64,000 bases of DNA from Streptomyces fodineus. GTDB taxonomy: Bacteria > Actinomycetota > Actinomycetes > Streptomycetales > Streptomycetaceae. The notes beneath the pieces are model-generated. The model was not told where the DNA came from and did no database searches. It saw nothing but the letters and a program-made list of their open reading frames with translations. The position numbers were made by a program, and so were the translations under genes. Location: the NCBI RefSeq assembly GCF_001735805.1, contig NZ_CP017248.1, positions 9,052,001-9,116,000 on the forward strand, given 5' to 3'. Shown one piece after another: positions 47,594 through 57,774 of this stretch (positions are counted from its first letter, which is position 1; the number at the start of each line of letters is the position of its first letter).

Positions 47594-47920
47594 TGCCCTC
47601 TTCACCTTCCACGCTCTCGACTGGGCGCGTTCCCGACGGTCGGGTGGTGTCCGCGCACGGAAGGGCACGGCACCGTTACGGCGATCGAGGCTTTCACTTA
47701 TGGTGCACGGACGATGACCCAGCGTCTTGTTGGATCTTCAACCATGAGTGGGTGTCGGGCTCTCGTGTTGCACGAATGGCGTAGTGCCCGCACGGTAGAG
47801 GTGACTCTGAAGCGATCAGCGCTCACGCTGGGTGTCCGGGACCCTTCCCGGACGGGCATCCGGGATCCCTCCCGGACGGGCGAGGGGAGCGAGAGCTTCG
47901 CCGGTGAGGAGCAAGCGACG
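47594..47920. other. Divergent control region between the GlgE operon and glgX operon
   Basis: This 327-bp gap separates the minus-strand DUF5133/glgE operon from the plus-strand ATP-binding/glgX pair. It contains the two tandem hairpins at 47835-47881. No reading frame is convincing and no confident -35/-10 pair could be assigned. Confidence 0.45.
47835..47881 (+). promoter_or_regulatory. Two tandem 24-bp hairpin repeats in the leader of the ATP-binding gene
   Basis: The units at 47835-47857 and 47859-47881 share the frame TCCGGGA-4 bases-TCCCGGA followed by CGGGC. Each contains a perfect 7-bp stem with a 4-base loop, and the two differ at only two loop-proximal bases. They lie 39 bases upstream of the ATG at 47921. 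They could be tandem operator sites or paired RNA hairpins in the leader. Confidence 0.6.
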
Positions 47921-48471
47921 ATGAAGACCGCAGTGCCCTGCTACTACCACCTCGATGTGGAAGTCAGCCCGGAACGGGTGGGACAGGTCAGCCGCATCCT
48001 GGCCGCCCACCTCCGCTACTGGGACCTCGACAACCTCGCGGATCCCGTCTGCCGCGGCGCCGAACTGCTGCTGCGGGCGATCGACCAGCACGCCACCGAC
48101 AAGCACACGTCGATCGAGATGTGGTGGAACGGCCAGCACCTCATCACCGCGTTCGGGGACGACGACCCCGATCTGCGCCCGGACCAGGACCTGCGCGCCT
48201 GTCTCGCCGACATCGCCGCCATGAGCGACGGCTGGGGCTGCTGCACCTCGGAGACCGGCAGCAAGATCATCTGGTTCACCCAGCGCGCCCGCTCCGGGGA
48301 GCGTGTCCCGCTGGTGCCCACCGCGCCCGCGCCCACGCTGCGGCAGGGGCTGCAGGTGCCGCGCGAGCTGCCGGTGACGGTGCTGGCCGCCCCGGCGGCA
48401 GCCGCGGACGACGCGATGGCCGCGCCGGGCGCCGCGGCCGCTGCTTTGGACGACGCCCTGGAGGGCAGCCG

Positions 48472-48475
<4 letters not shown>
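47921..48475 (+). CDS. HATPase-like regulatory protein upstream of glgX
   Basis: A 184-residue protein. The ATG at 47921 follows GAGGAG. The N-terminal ~120 residues read YYHLDVEVSPERVGQVSRIL ... NLADPVCRGAELLLRAIDQH ... GWGCCTSETGSKIIWFTQ. This resembles the degenerate ATP-binding regulators common in Streptomyces that show an RsbW-like fold with weak nucleotide motifs. The C-terminal 60 residues are alanine/proline-rich. Its stop overlaps the glgX GTG by four bases, so it is translationally coupled to the debranching enzyme and may regulate glycogen turnover. Confidence 0.75.
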
Positions 48476-50616
<2,141 letters not shown>

Positions 50617-50631
50617 GTGCCCGCCGCCGGC

Positions 50632-51441
50632 TCAGCGCACCAGCCGTGAGGTCACCGTGAACTGGGCGCCGTCCTGGTCCCGCAGGATCGCCTCGGTCTC
50701 CTCCTCGCTCAGCACGCTGCCGCCGTGCTTCTCCGCCGCGCGGGCGCAGCCCATCACGTCCGCTACGGCGAAGTGGATCTGCCAGTGCGGCCGTACGGAG
50801 GGATCCGGCGCCGACTCCACCGCGCCCGAGTCGATCCGGGCCACGATGTCGCCCCGGCTGCGCAGCACCACCTCGCCGCCCTCGTACTCCACCTCGCAGC
50901 AGCCCGGCTTGCCGGACGCCCAGTCGAGGACCTCGCCGTAGAACATCGCGGAGTCGAAGGCGTCACGGGTGTGCAGCCGTACGAAGGTCGGTGCCGCCCG
51001 CCGCCACGCCTCCCAGTTGGAGACCAGTTCTCCCTGCCAGATGCCGAAGGTGGCCCCGTCCCGGTCTGCGAGCAGCGCCGCCCGCCCCGGCGGGAAGGAC
51101 AGCGGCCCCACGGCCGCCGTACCACCGCGCTCACGGGCCCGGGCCGCCGCCACGTCGGCGTCCGGGACGGCGAAGTACGGGGTCCAGGCCACCGCCATCT
51201 GCCACATGGCGGCGACGGCGGCGATCCCCGCCACCGGCACCCCGTCCGCCAGTGCTATACGGAAGTGCTCGCCGAGCTTGGCGCCGCGCCAGCGCCAGCC
51301 GAGGACGGCCGTGTAGAAGTCCTGGGTGGCCTCGAGGTCACGGCTGGTCAGGCTCACCCAGCACGGGGCGCCGAAGACGGAGTGCGTGGAGATGACGTCT
51401 CGCTTCCGCGGTCCACCGCTGACGGGGGCTGTGTCGTTCAT
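50632..51441 (-). CDS. VOC-superfamily protein, two glyoxalase-like domains
   Basis: A 269-residue protein with tandem VOC folds. Domain 1 (residues ~20-140) opens FGAPCWVSLTSRDLEATQDF and YTAVLGWRW. Domain 2 (~145-268) contains VRLHTRDAFDSAMFYGEVLD and FAVADVMGCARAAEKHGGSV. Members include glyoxalases, dioxygenases and antibiotic-binding proteins. The function here is not inferable. The start is MNDTAPVSGGPRKRD at 51441. It is convergent with glgX, 15 bp apart. Confidence 0.88.
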   Translation of the reverse strand: MNDTAPVSGGPRKRDVISTHSVFGAPCWVSLTSRDLEATQDFYTAVLGWRWRGAKLGEHFRIALADGVPVAGIAAVAAMWQMAVAWTPYFAVPDADVAAARARERGGTAAVGPLSFPPGRAALLADRDGATFGIWQGELVSNWEAWRRAAPTFVRLHTRDAFDSAMFYGEVLDWASGKPGCCEVEYEGGEVVLRSRGDIVARIDSGAVESAPDPSVRPHWQIHFAVADVMGCARAAEKHGGSVLSEEETEAILRDQDGAQFTVTSRLVR

Positions 51442-51569
51442 GGCAGTCGCGTCCTGATCTCGGGGCCGGGCGGCCACCGGTCTGGCACCAGTGTCCAACC
51501 GGAACGGGGTCGGGTGCCTGTCGAGTACCCCCGCTGGCATCGGCCGAGGCCACCGGGGACGATGGGGGC

Positions 51570-51884
51570 ATGGGAGCGAGCGAGCCCGAACGGATCGCGC
51601 AGTTGCAGGCGGAGATCCACCAGTTGAAGAATGCCGTGGCCTCCCACGCGGTCGTCGACCAGGCGATCGGGATGATCGTGGCCCTGGGCAGGGTGACCCC
51701 GGACGAGGGCTGGGAGGTGCTGAAAGAGGTCTCCCAGCACACCAACATCAAGCTGCACAACATCGCGGAGCTGATCCTCATCTGGGGCCGCCGCGGGGAC
51801 ATCCCGCCCGAGGTCCGCGCGGCGCTGGAGGACGCCCTCGACCGGTACGGCCCCACTCAGGTGCCCGGTGCCGCGGAGGAGTGA
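51570..51884 (+). CDS. ANTAR-domain RNA-binding protein
   Basis: A 104-residue protein with an N-terminal coiled coil (RIAQLQAEIHQLKNAVASH) and a complete ANTAR domain (VVDQAIGMIVALGRVTPDEG ... VSQHTNIKLHNIAELILIWG). ANTAR proteins bind paired hexaloop RNA hairpins and prevent termination. No matching hairpin pair was recognised nearby. Stand-alone ANTAR proteins are frequent in Streptomyces. It is convergent with the SigB-like gene, eight bases apart. Confidence 0.88.
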   Translation: MGASEPERIAQLQAEIHQLKNAVASHAVVDQAIGMIVALGRVTPDEGWEVLKEVSQHTNIKLHNIAELILIWGRRGDIPPEVRAALEDALDRYGPTQVPGAAEE

Positions 51885-51892
51885 CTTCCGGG

Positions 51893-52684
51893 TCAGCGGG
51901 CCTCGGCCAGCACTTCCTCGCGCAGCCGGTCGAAACAGCTGCTGAGCAGGCGGGAGACGTGCATCTGGGAGATGCCGAGCTGCTCGGCGATCCGGCTCTG
52001 GGTCATGCCGCGGAAGAACCGCAGATAGAGAATGATGCGCTCGCGTTCCGGCAGTGCCTCGAGACAGGGCGTGACGGCGACCCGGTCGAGCACGAGGTCG
52101 TATCCGGGGTCGGGTCCGCCGAGGGAGTCCCCGAGGGCGTAGCCGTCGGTGCCGGCGACCTCGGCGTCCAGGGACAGCGCGGAGAAGCACTCCAGTGCCT
52201 CCATGCCGGTACGCACCTCGTCCTCGGTGAGCCGCGCGTAGGCGGCGATCTCCGCGACGGTGGGCGGGCGGCCCGAGGTGCTCTGGGCCAGTTCCTTCGT
52301 GGCGGAGCGGACCCGGTTGCGCAGGTCCTGCACCCGGCGCGGCACGTGCAGGGTCCACATGTGGTCGCGGAAGTGCCGCTTGATCTCACCGGTGATGGTG
52401 GGTACGGCGTACGCCTCGAAGGCGCGGCCCCGCTCGGGGTCGTAGTGGTCGACGGCCTTCACCAGACCGAGGGCGGCCACCTGGTACAGGTCCTCCAGGG
52501 CCTCCCCGCGGCCGCGAAACCGCACGGCGATCCGCTCGGCCATGGGCAGCCACAGCCGGACCAGTTCGTCACGCAGTGCCCGCCGCGCGGGGCCGTCGGG
52601 CAGCTTCGCCAGCCGCTCGAAGGACTCGACCGTATCGGGGGCGTCGTCGTGAGGGTGGGTGTTGGCGCTGCCGGTGACACGCAT
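51893..52684 (-). CDS. SigB/SigF-type RNA polymerase sigma factor
   Basis: A 263-residue group 3 sigma factor closely resembling the one at 30904. Region 2 has LPMAERIAVRFRGRGEALED and GLVKAVDHYDPERGRAFEAY. Region 3 has RRVQDLRNRVRSATKELAQS. The region 4 HTH is SRIAEQLGISQMHVSRLLSS. The ATG at 52684 is preceded by GAGGTG. A GTG at 52693 overlaps that site. No anti-sigma gene is adjacent, unlike the paralogue. Confidence 0.94.
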   Translation of the reverse strand: MRVTGSANTHPHDDAPDTVESFERLAKLPDGPARRALRDELVRLWLPMAERIAVRFRGRGEALEDLYQVAALGLVKAVDHYDPERGRAFEAYAVPTITGEIKRHFRDHMWTLHVPRRVQDLRNRVRSATKELAQSTSGRPPTVAEIAAYARLTEDEVRTGMEALECFSALSLDAEVAGTDGYALGDSLGGPDPGYDLVLDRVAVTPCLEALPERERIILYLRFFRGMTQSRIAEQLGISQMHVSRLLSSCFDRLREEVLAEAR

Positions 52685-52912
52685 CGTGCGCACCTCGTCT
52701 CAGCAGGTGCTGGATGGACAGACACCGTGGGAGGTGCGCTCGGGCCAAGAGAAGACCGGGGGCACGGCACGATGCCGACTCCCACGGACGTGCCTCCTGT
52801 CCGAAGCACTGAGGTTCATTTTCCCGCTGGCGGACATCAAAAAACAAATACGGGCAAAAAGGATGCAGCTGAATGATTCTGCGGCTGAACGGAGGAGCTG
52901 GCCGACGCGCTG

Positions 52913-53335
52913 GTGCGCATCCAGCGGCTGATCCGGCGGCGGCTGCGCGATGGGCTGAGCGTGCCCCGGTTGCGCGGTGCCGAGGTGGAACTGCTGCGGC
53001 TGGTCGAGTCCCGGCCCGGCATCGGCATCTCGGACGCGGCCAGGGAGCTGCACCTGGCGAGCAACTCCGTGTCGACCCTGGTCAACCAGCTCGTCCGGGG
53101 CGGCCACCTGCTCCGCGAGACCGACCCTGCCGACCGGCGCGCCGCCCGGCTGCGGCTGACCGCGTCCGCCGAGAAACGCCTCGGCGACTGGCAGCGCCGC
53201 CGGGCCGAGCTGGTCGGCCGCCATGTCTCCCGGCTCACCGAGGCCGACCGTGAAGCCCTGCACGCGGCCCTGCCGGCGCTGCACAGACTGGCGGCCGCCC
53301 TGCGCGAGGAAGCCGGGGAAGCCGGGTCGGCCTGA
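52913..53335 (+). CDS. MarR-family regulator (start codon uncertain)
   Basis: A 140-residue winged-helix regulator. The DNA-binding core is ISDAARELHLASNSVSTLVN with the wing LRETDPADRRAARLRLT. The annotated GTG at 52913 has GGAGG 17 bases upstream, too far. The frame extends naturally to EELADALVRIQRLIRRRL, but there the codon before TEELADAL is the stop TGA (52886) where a start would be expected. The original start may have been lost. It is followed with one-base overlap by a truncated ABC ATPase, so the whole locus appears to be decaying. Confidence 0.75.
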   Translation: MRIQRLIRRRLRDGLSVPRLRGAEVELLRLVESRPGIGISDAARELHLASNSVSTLVNQLVRGGHLLRETDPADRRAARLRLTASAEKRLGDWQRRRAELVGRHVSRLTEADREALHAALPALHRLAAALREEAGEAGSA

Positions 53336-53532
53336 TGCACCGCGGCCGCATCCGCGCCCTCGGCAGCGCGGCCGAGCTGCGCCGTGACCTTGCCGAACGC
53401 CGGGGTGCCGACACCCTGCCCACGCTGGAGGACGTCTTCCGCGATGTCGCCGGCAGCGGCCTCGACGACCACTCCGCAGCAGGTTTCCGCGATGTCCGCA
53501 GCACCCGCCGCACCGCCCGCCGCGTCGGCTGA
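53335..53532 (+). pseudogene. C-terminal fragment of an ABC transporter ATPase
   Basis: A 65-residue frame, MHRGRIRALGSAAELRRDLA then TLPTLEDVFRDVAGSGLDDH, that matches only the end of drug-export-type ATP-binding subunits (normally ~300 residues, ...RVAVMHRGRI..G.PAEL...LEDVF..). The Walker A, signature and Walker B regions are all missing. The MarR stop (TGA) and this ATG overlap as TGATG. I infer an internal deletion that removed the N-terminal ~240 codons and fused the tail to the MarR gene end. Confidence 0.8.
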
Positions 53533-54353
53533 CCGCACCCCCGACAGCGGTATCGCCCTGCTGCTCAGCCCACCCGTCCCGCGCGCCGGCTGGCGGCTGC
53601 TGCCCGCCCGGGTCGTCGCCATGTGCGCCGTCGAGCTGCAGAAGCTGCGGCACGACCGCACCGAGCTGTACACCCGCGCGATCCAGCCCGCCCTCTGGCT
53701 GCTGATCTTCGGCCAGACCTTCACCCGGATACGCGCGATACCCACCGGCGGCGTCCCGTACATCGACTTCATGGCGCCCGGCACCATCGCCCAGTCCGCC
53801 ATGTTCATCGCGATCTTCTACGGCATCCAGATCATCTGGGAGCGCGACGCCGGCATCCTGAACAAGCTCCTCGTCACCCCGACCCCGCGCTCGGCACTGA
53901 TCACCGGCAAGGCGTTCGCCGCCGGGGTGAAGTCGCTGGTGCAGGCGGTCGTCGTGATCGTCATCGCCGCCGTGCTCGGTGTGGCTCTCACCCGGAACCC
54001 GCTGAAGCTGCTCGGCGTCGCCGTCGCGGTGGTCCTCGCCTCCGTTCTTCTTCTCCTGTCTGTCGATGACCATCGCGGGCATCGTCCTCAGCCGCGACCG
54101 GCTGATGGGCTTCGGGCAGGCGATCACCATGCCGCTGTTCTTCGCATCCAACGCCCTGTACCCCGTCTCGGTGATGCCGGGCTGGCTGCAAGCCGTCGGC
54201 AAGGTCAACCCGCTGAGCTATCAAGTCGACGCCCTGCGCGGTCTGCTGCTCGGCACGCCCGCCCATCTCGGCACCGATTTCGCCGTCCTCGCGGTGGCCG
54301 CAGCGCTCGGCATTACCGCGGCCTCCGCACTGCTCGGCCGGCTCGCCCGGTGA
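53492..54353 (+). pseudogene. ABC-2-type transporter permease, frameshifted
   Basis: The gene starts at ATG 53492 (MSAAPAAPPAASADRTPDSG) and encodes an ABC-2 permease with TM segments (ALWLLIFGQTF, FMAPGTIAQSAMFIAIFYGI, VVIVIAAVLGVAL). Near 54055 the frame runs out after VLASVLLLLS, while the next frame continues CLSMTIAGIVLSRDRLMGFG and ends correctly at 54353. A one-base change splits the protein in two. Together with the deleted ATPase this exporter cannot work. Confidence 0.85.
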
Positions 54354-54431
54354 TCTTGTCGCGGACGTGATGTGCGGCACGCGCGCGTACCCTGTCCGGG
54401 GGCGCCAGAACGGATTCTTCCTGGGCAGCGC

Positions 54432-54446
54432 TTGATCAGCGATCAA
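54432..54446. promoter_or_regulatory. Inverted repeat TTGATC-AGC-GATCAA
   Basis: A perfect 6-3-6 inverted repeat 53 bases upstream of the -35 box of the gene at 54543. Same geometry as the repeat inside that promoter but a different sequence. Possible activator or repressor site. Confidence 0.4.
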
Positions 54447-54484
54447 AGCGGGCGAACCCGCTGGCCACAGCGCATTCTGCTCAT

Positions 54485-54512
54485 TTGACAGTGCGCTCAG
54501 CGCACAGATAAA
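54485..54512 (+). promoter_or_regulatory. Promoter with operator-like repeat in the spacer
   Basis: TTGACA at 54485-54490 and GATAAA at 54507-54512 are 16 bases apart. The spacer is almost filled by the perfect inverted repeat GTGCGC-TCA-GCGCAC (54491-54505). The start codon of the following gene is 30 bases downstream of the -10 box. Confidence 0.65.
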
Positions 54513-54542
54513 CAGCAGCTCTCGGAGGTCGAGAGGGGCACT

Positions 54543-55067
54543 GTGTACGAGCCGAACGTGGTCGGGGACTGGCACGAGTACGACGAGCATGCCGGTCTGC
54601 GGGTCCGCGTCCACCGTCTGGAGGCGGCCGAGCCGCCGCGCGGACGCGACGACGCCGCCGCCGGGCTGACGTACTTCAGTCTCCGGGTGACGGTCGAGAA
54701 CCGCGGCGCGCGGCACGTGGGTATCCACCTGGAGGACGGTCAGATCGACGTCCGGGTCGGTCCCGACGGCGAGGGCGCGTTCATCGACTGGCGCAACTCC
54801 CAGTTCATCGAGGGCTTCGACGTCTACCCGCTGCGCCGGGCCACCGCCGTGCTCTACGCCGCCGCCCCCGAGGCCGCCCTGGCCCACGTGGACGTGCAGG
54901 TGCAACTGCGGGTGGACGAAGAGTGGGCCGACCGCCGGCTGTGGACGGGCGGCATCGGCGTCCTGGAGGCGAGCCCGGTGGCCGCCCCCACGGCCGCCGG
55001 GCAGGGCAGCCTGGCCCACCAGGTCAGCGCCTTCCTGAGGGACCAGACGGAGCCCGGTTCCGCCTGA
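54543..55067 (+). CDS. Conserved hypothetical protein
   Basis: A 174-residue soluble protein starting at a GTG after GAGGGGCACT. It is beta-rich with no signal peptide. The text YFSLRVTVENRGARHVGIHL ... DVRVGPDGEGAFIDWRNSQF suggests an immunoglobulin-like or DUF4352-like beta-sandwich of the kind seen in small Streptomyces proteins, but I cannot name the family. It stands alone with its own promoter and spacer repeat just upstream. Function unknown. Confidence 0.7.
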   Translation: MYEPNVVGDWHEYDEHAGLRVRVHRLEAAEPPRGRDDAAAGLTYFSLRVTVENRGARHVGIHLEDGQIDVRVGPDGEGAFIDWRNSQFIEGFDVYPLRRATAVLYAAAPEAALAHVDVQVQLRVDEEWADRRLWTGGIGVLEASPVAAPTAAGQGSLAHQVSAFLRDQTEPGSA

Positions 55068-55131
55068 CGCGTGCCCCGGCGCGAGACGGCGGTGTGCGCC
55101 GTACGGCCGGGGTCTGGCCGTCGTACGCGGC

Positions 55132-56067
55132 TCAGTGCGGAATGCCGTCGATGATCTCCCGCGCGCCCTGCCGCAGCAGCGCCACCGCGACCGAGGTGCC
55201 GAGGGTGGCCGGATCCAGCCGGCCCGCCCACTCGTGGGCGTTCAGCCGGGTCTTGCCGTCGGGGGTGAACACGCAGGCCCGCAGGGACAGTTCCCCGCCG
55301 CGGTCCACGCGCGCGTAGCCGGCGATCGGGCTGTTGCAGTGGCCCTGCAGCACATGCAGGAACATCCGCTCGGCCGTCGCCTCGCGGTGCGTGTCCGGGT
55401 CGCCGAGCCCGCTGACGGCGTCGATCAGGTCGGCGTCGTCCTCACGGCACTGCAGCGCGAGGATGCCCGCGCCGATCGGCGGCATCATCGTCTCCGCCGA
55501 CAGCACCTCGCTGATCACGTCCGTCCGGCCGATCCGCTCCAGACCGGACGCCGCCAGCAGCAGCGCGTCCGCGTCCCCGGCGGCCAGCTTCTCCAGCCGG
55601 CGGTTGGCGTTGCCGCGGAACGGCACGCACTCCAGATGCGGGTGGGTGGCCGCCAGTTGGGCCACCCGGCGCACCGAGGAGGTGCCGATCCGGGTGCCGG
55701 CCGGCAGCTCGTCCAGGGTGAGCCCGCCCGGGTGGATCAGCGCGTCCCGGATGTCGTCCCGCTTCAGGAACGCGGCGAACACCGTGCCGGCGGGCAGCGG
55801 CCGGTCGGCGGGCACGTCCTTGACACAGTGCACCGCGAGATCGGCCTCGCCGGCCAGCAGGGCCGCGTCGACCTCCTTGGTGAACGCCCCCTTGCCCTCG
55901 ACCTTGGACAGATCGCCGAGCCACTTGTCGCCGGTGGTCTTCACCGGAACCACCTCGGTGCGCACACCCGGGTGCAGTACGGCCAACTCGGCGCGAACCC
56001 GCTCGACTTGGGCCAGTGCCATGGGGGAGTCGCGGGAGACGATACGGATCAGTTCGGGAACCGGCAT
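55132..56067 (-). CDS. hemC: Hydroxymethylbilane synthase (porphobilinogen deaminase)
   Basis: A 311-residue enzyme that joins four porphobilinogens into hydroxymethylbilane in tetrapyrrole synthesis. The start is MPVPELIRIVSRDSPMALAQ. The active-site Asp is in GEADLAVHCVKDVPADRPLP, the arginine block in GTSSVRRVAQL and RGNANRRLEKL, and the dipyrromethane-cofactor cysteine in LQGHCNSPIAGYA near residue 240. No other hem gene is nearby, so this is probably an extra copy outside the main heme cluster. Confidence 0.94.
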   Translation of the reverse strand: MPVPELIRIVSRDSPMALAQVERVRAELAVLHPGVRTEVVPVKTTGDKWLGDLSKVEGKGAFTKEVDAALLAGEADLAVHCVKDVPADRPLPAGTVFAAFLKRDDIRDALIHPGGLTLDELPAGTRIGTSSVRRVAQLAATHPHLECVPFRGNANRRLEKLAAGDADALLLAASGLERIGRTDVISEVLSAETMMPPIGAGILALQCREDDADLIDAVSGLGDPDTHREATAERMFLHVLQGHCNSPIAGYARVDRGGELSLRACVFTPDGKTRLNAHEWAGRLDPATLGTSVAVALLRQGAREIIDGIPH

Positions 56068-56582
56068 GCGCACACGATAGACCCTCCACCCCGGACCTCC
56101 GGTCCGAACCCTCGACCCCGCCCGCCACACCATGGGTGAGCGCCGCGTCACCGTCAGGTATGGGGGAACGGTCCGCCGCCCAGCCGGGATGGGCGGCGGT
56201 GAGCACGTCGGCCCGCACCGGCATGCGCAGCAGACACCGCCCCGCCCAGCGCTCGAACTCGGCGTGCTGGACCGCCGGTTCGGCGACCGGGGCAGGTCGG
56301 CGGGTTCGGCGTACCGGACCCGGGGACTGCCGGTCACCGGATGCAGGGGGCGAGTCCCGCCCGGCCCGGCCGCACTTCGGCCGGACCGGTGAACACGGCA
56401 TGGTCGGACATGTGCCCCTCGATCCAGCTGTGGACGAGGATGTGTCCGGCGGTAGCTCTCGCGGGCGTCGTACACGTGTCGAACAGCGCCGCGGGAGAGT
56501 CGTGGCCTTGGCCGACGCCCCTCGGCAGGCCGGGCTGGGCACCGGACACGTGCCGATCAGGGCCGGTGTGCGGGCCGTGGCC
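56068..56582. other. Intergenic region upstream of hemC
   Basis: A 515-bp gap between hemC and the DNA ligase gene, both on the minus strand. Several frames are open on both strands, and short stretches on the minus strand around 56200-56300 (HAEFERWAGRCLLRMPVRAD) look partly protein-like. None has a coherent start, length and stop. It may contain an old gene remnant. Confidence 0.35.
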
Positions 56583-57572
56583 TCAGCCGAAGCCCTCGGG
56601 CAGGTCCGCCGCCGACTCCTCCGGCGGCAGATCCGGGCGCAGCCGCAGCCACGACGACTGGCGCAGCAGCCCGGCCCGGGTACGGGTGCTGTAGCTGACC
56701 TCTCCCACCAGCCGGGGCAGCACCCAGTGGGCCTCGGGGATCCGGGGCGCCGGATCGAAGGGGCACCGCCCGCTCGCGGCGGCGTCCAGCAGCCGGGCCA
56801 GTTCGATCCGCTCCGCCTCACTCCAGCCGGTGCCCACTCCGCCGACGTACCGCAGCTTGCCCTGCGTGTCGCGCTGACCGACCAGCAGGGCTCCGGGCAG
56901 CCCGCGCAGCCGTCCTTTGCCCGGCAGCCAGCCGCCGACGATCACGTCCTCGGCACGCCAGTTCCGGATCTTGATCCAGGCGCGGGAGCGCACCCCGGGC
57001 TCGTACACCGAGTCCAGCCGTTTGCACACCAGGCCTTCCAAGCCGTGTTCCCGGGTCGCGGCGAGCGCCTGCGCGCCGTGCCCGGTCACGGCGCCCGGCG
57101 TCGACCAGTACGGCCCGGCCAGGCCCAGCTCCGTCAGCCGGGCCCGCCGCCGTACGTAGGGCAGCCGCAGCAGGGACTCCTGGAGGTAGGGCACGTCGAA
57201 CAGCACCAGATGCACCGGCACCTGGGCGGCCCGGCGCGCCGCCCGCGCGGGGGCGTGCGCGAGGCCCATCCGGCTCTGCAGCAACTGGAAGTCGGCCCGG
57301 CCCTGTTCGTCCAGGGCCAGCACCTCGCCGTCCAGTACGGCCGGAGTGGCGCCGAGCGCACCGCCGAGCGGCCGCAGTTCGGGATAGGCCGCGGTGATGT
57401 CCTGCCCCGAGCGGGCACGCAGCAGCACGCTGCCGTCAGCGGGCAGGTAGACCATCACCCGCTGGCCGTCCTGTTTGGTCTCGTACGCCCACCGCTCGTC
57501 CTGGGCGGCGGGCGGCAACGTGCCGGGAGTGGCGAGCATCGGCGCGATCAGCGGCAGGGTCACGGCGGTCAC
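56583..57572 (-). CDS. ATP-dependent DNA ligase (LigC/LigD ligase-domain type)
   Basis: A 329-residue stand-alone ligase. The adenylated lysine K33 is in motif I ETKQDGQRV, motif III is LVLFDVPYL, and motif IV is GLEGLVCKRLDSVYEPG. Motif V is WIKIRNWRAEDVIVGGW. An OB-fold domain follows (GVGTGWSEAERIELARLLDA). It lacks the polymerase and nuclease domains of full LigD, and no ku gene is in the window. It starts at a GTG with no strong ribosome site. Likely role: back-up nick sealing in repair or end joining. Confidence 0.9.
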   Translation of the reverse strand: MTAVTLPLIAPMLATPGTLPPAAQDERWAYETKQDGQRVMVYLPADGSVLLRARSGQDITAAYPELRPLGGALGATPAVLDGEVLALDEQGRADFQLLQSRMGLAHAPARAARRAAQVPVHLVLFDVPYLQESLLRLPYVRRRARLTELGLAGPYWSTPGAVTGHGAQALAATREHGLEGLVCKRLDSVYEPGVRSRAWIKIRNWRAEDVIVGGWLPGKGRLRGLPGALLVGQRDTQGKLRYVGGVGTGWSEAERIELARLLDAAASGRCPFDPAPRIPEAHWVLPRLVGEVSYSTRTRAGLLRQSSWLRLRPDLPPEESAADLPEGFG

Positions 57573-57774
57573 GGCTGAAGATCTCGACCACTCCCGGTAC
57601 CGTCACGCGCCTTTCGCCGCCGGTTCCCCTGAACGGGCCCGCGCCGTCTCCGGGTGCTGCGGATGCGCGAGTCGGTCGCCGCGGCGGTTGTCCGCTGTCG
57701 CGCGGGACCTACCGCCCCGGGGCGGTGCAGTCCCCGAGTGGTGGTGAGCACGGCGCGCAGGACGGGGCGGGCCG

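Noticed and set aside
52820..52870. A-rich stretch between the SigB-like gene and the MarR gene, considered as a promoter or origin-like element
   Set aside because: It is only about 50 bp and lacks repeats or convincing promoter boxes. It is probably just the divergent promoter region.
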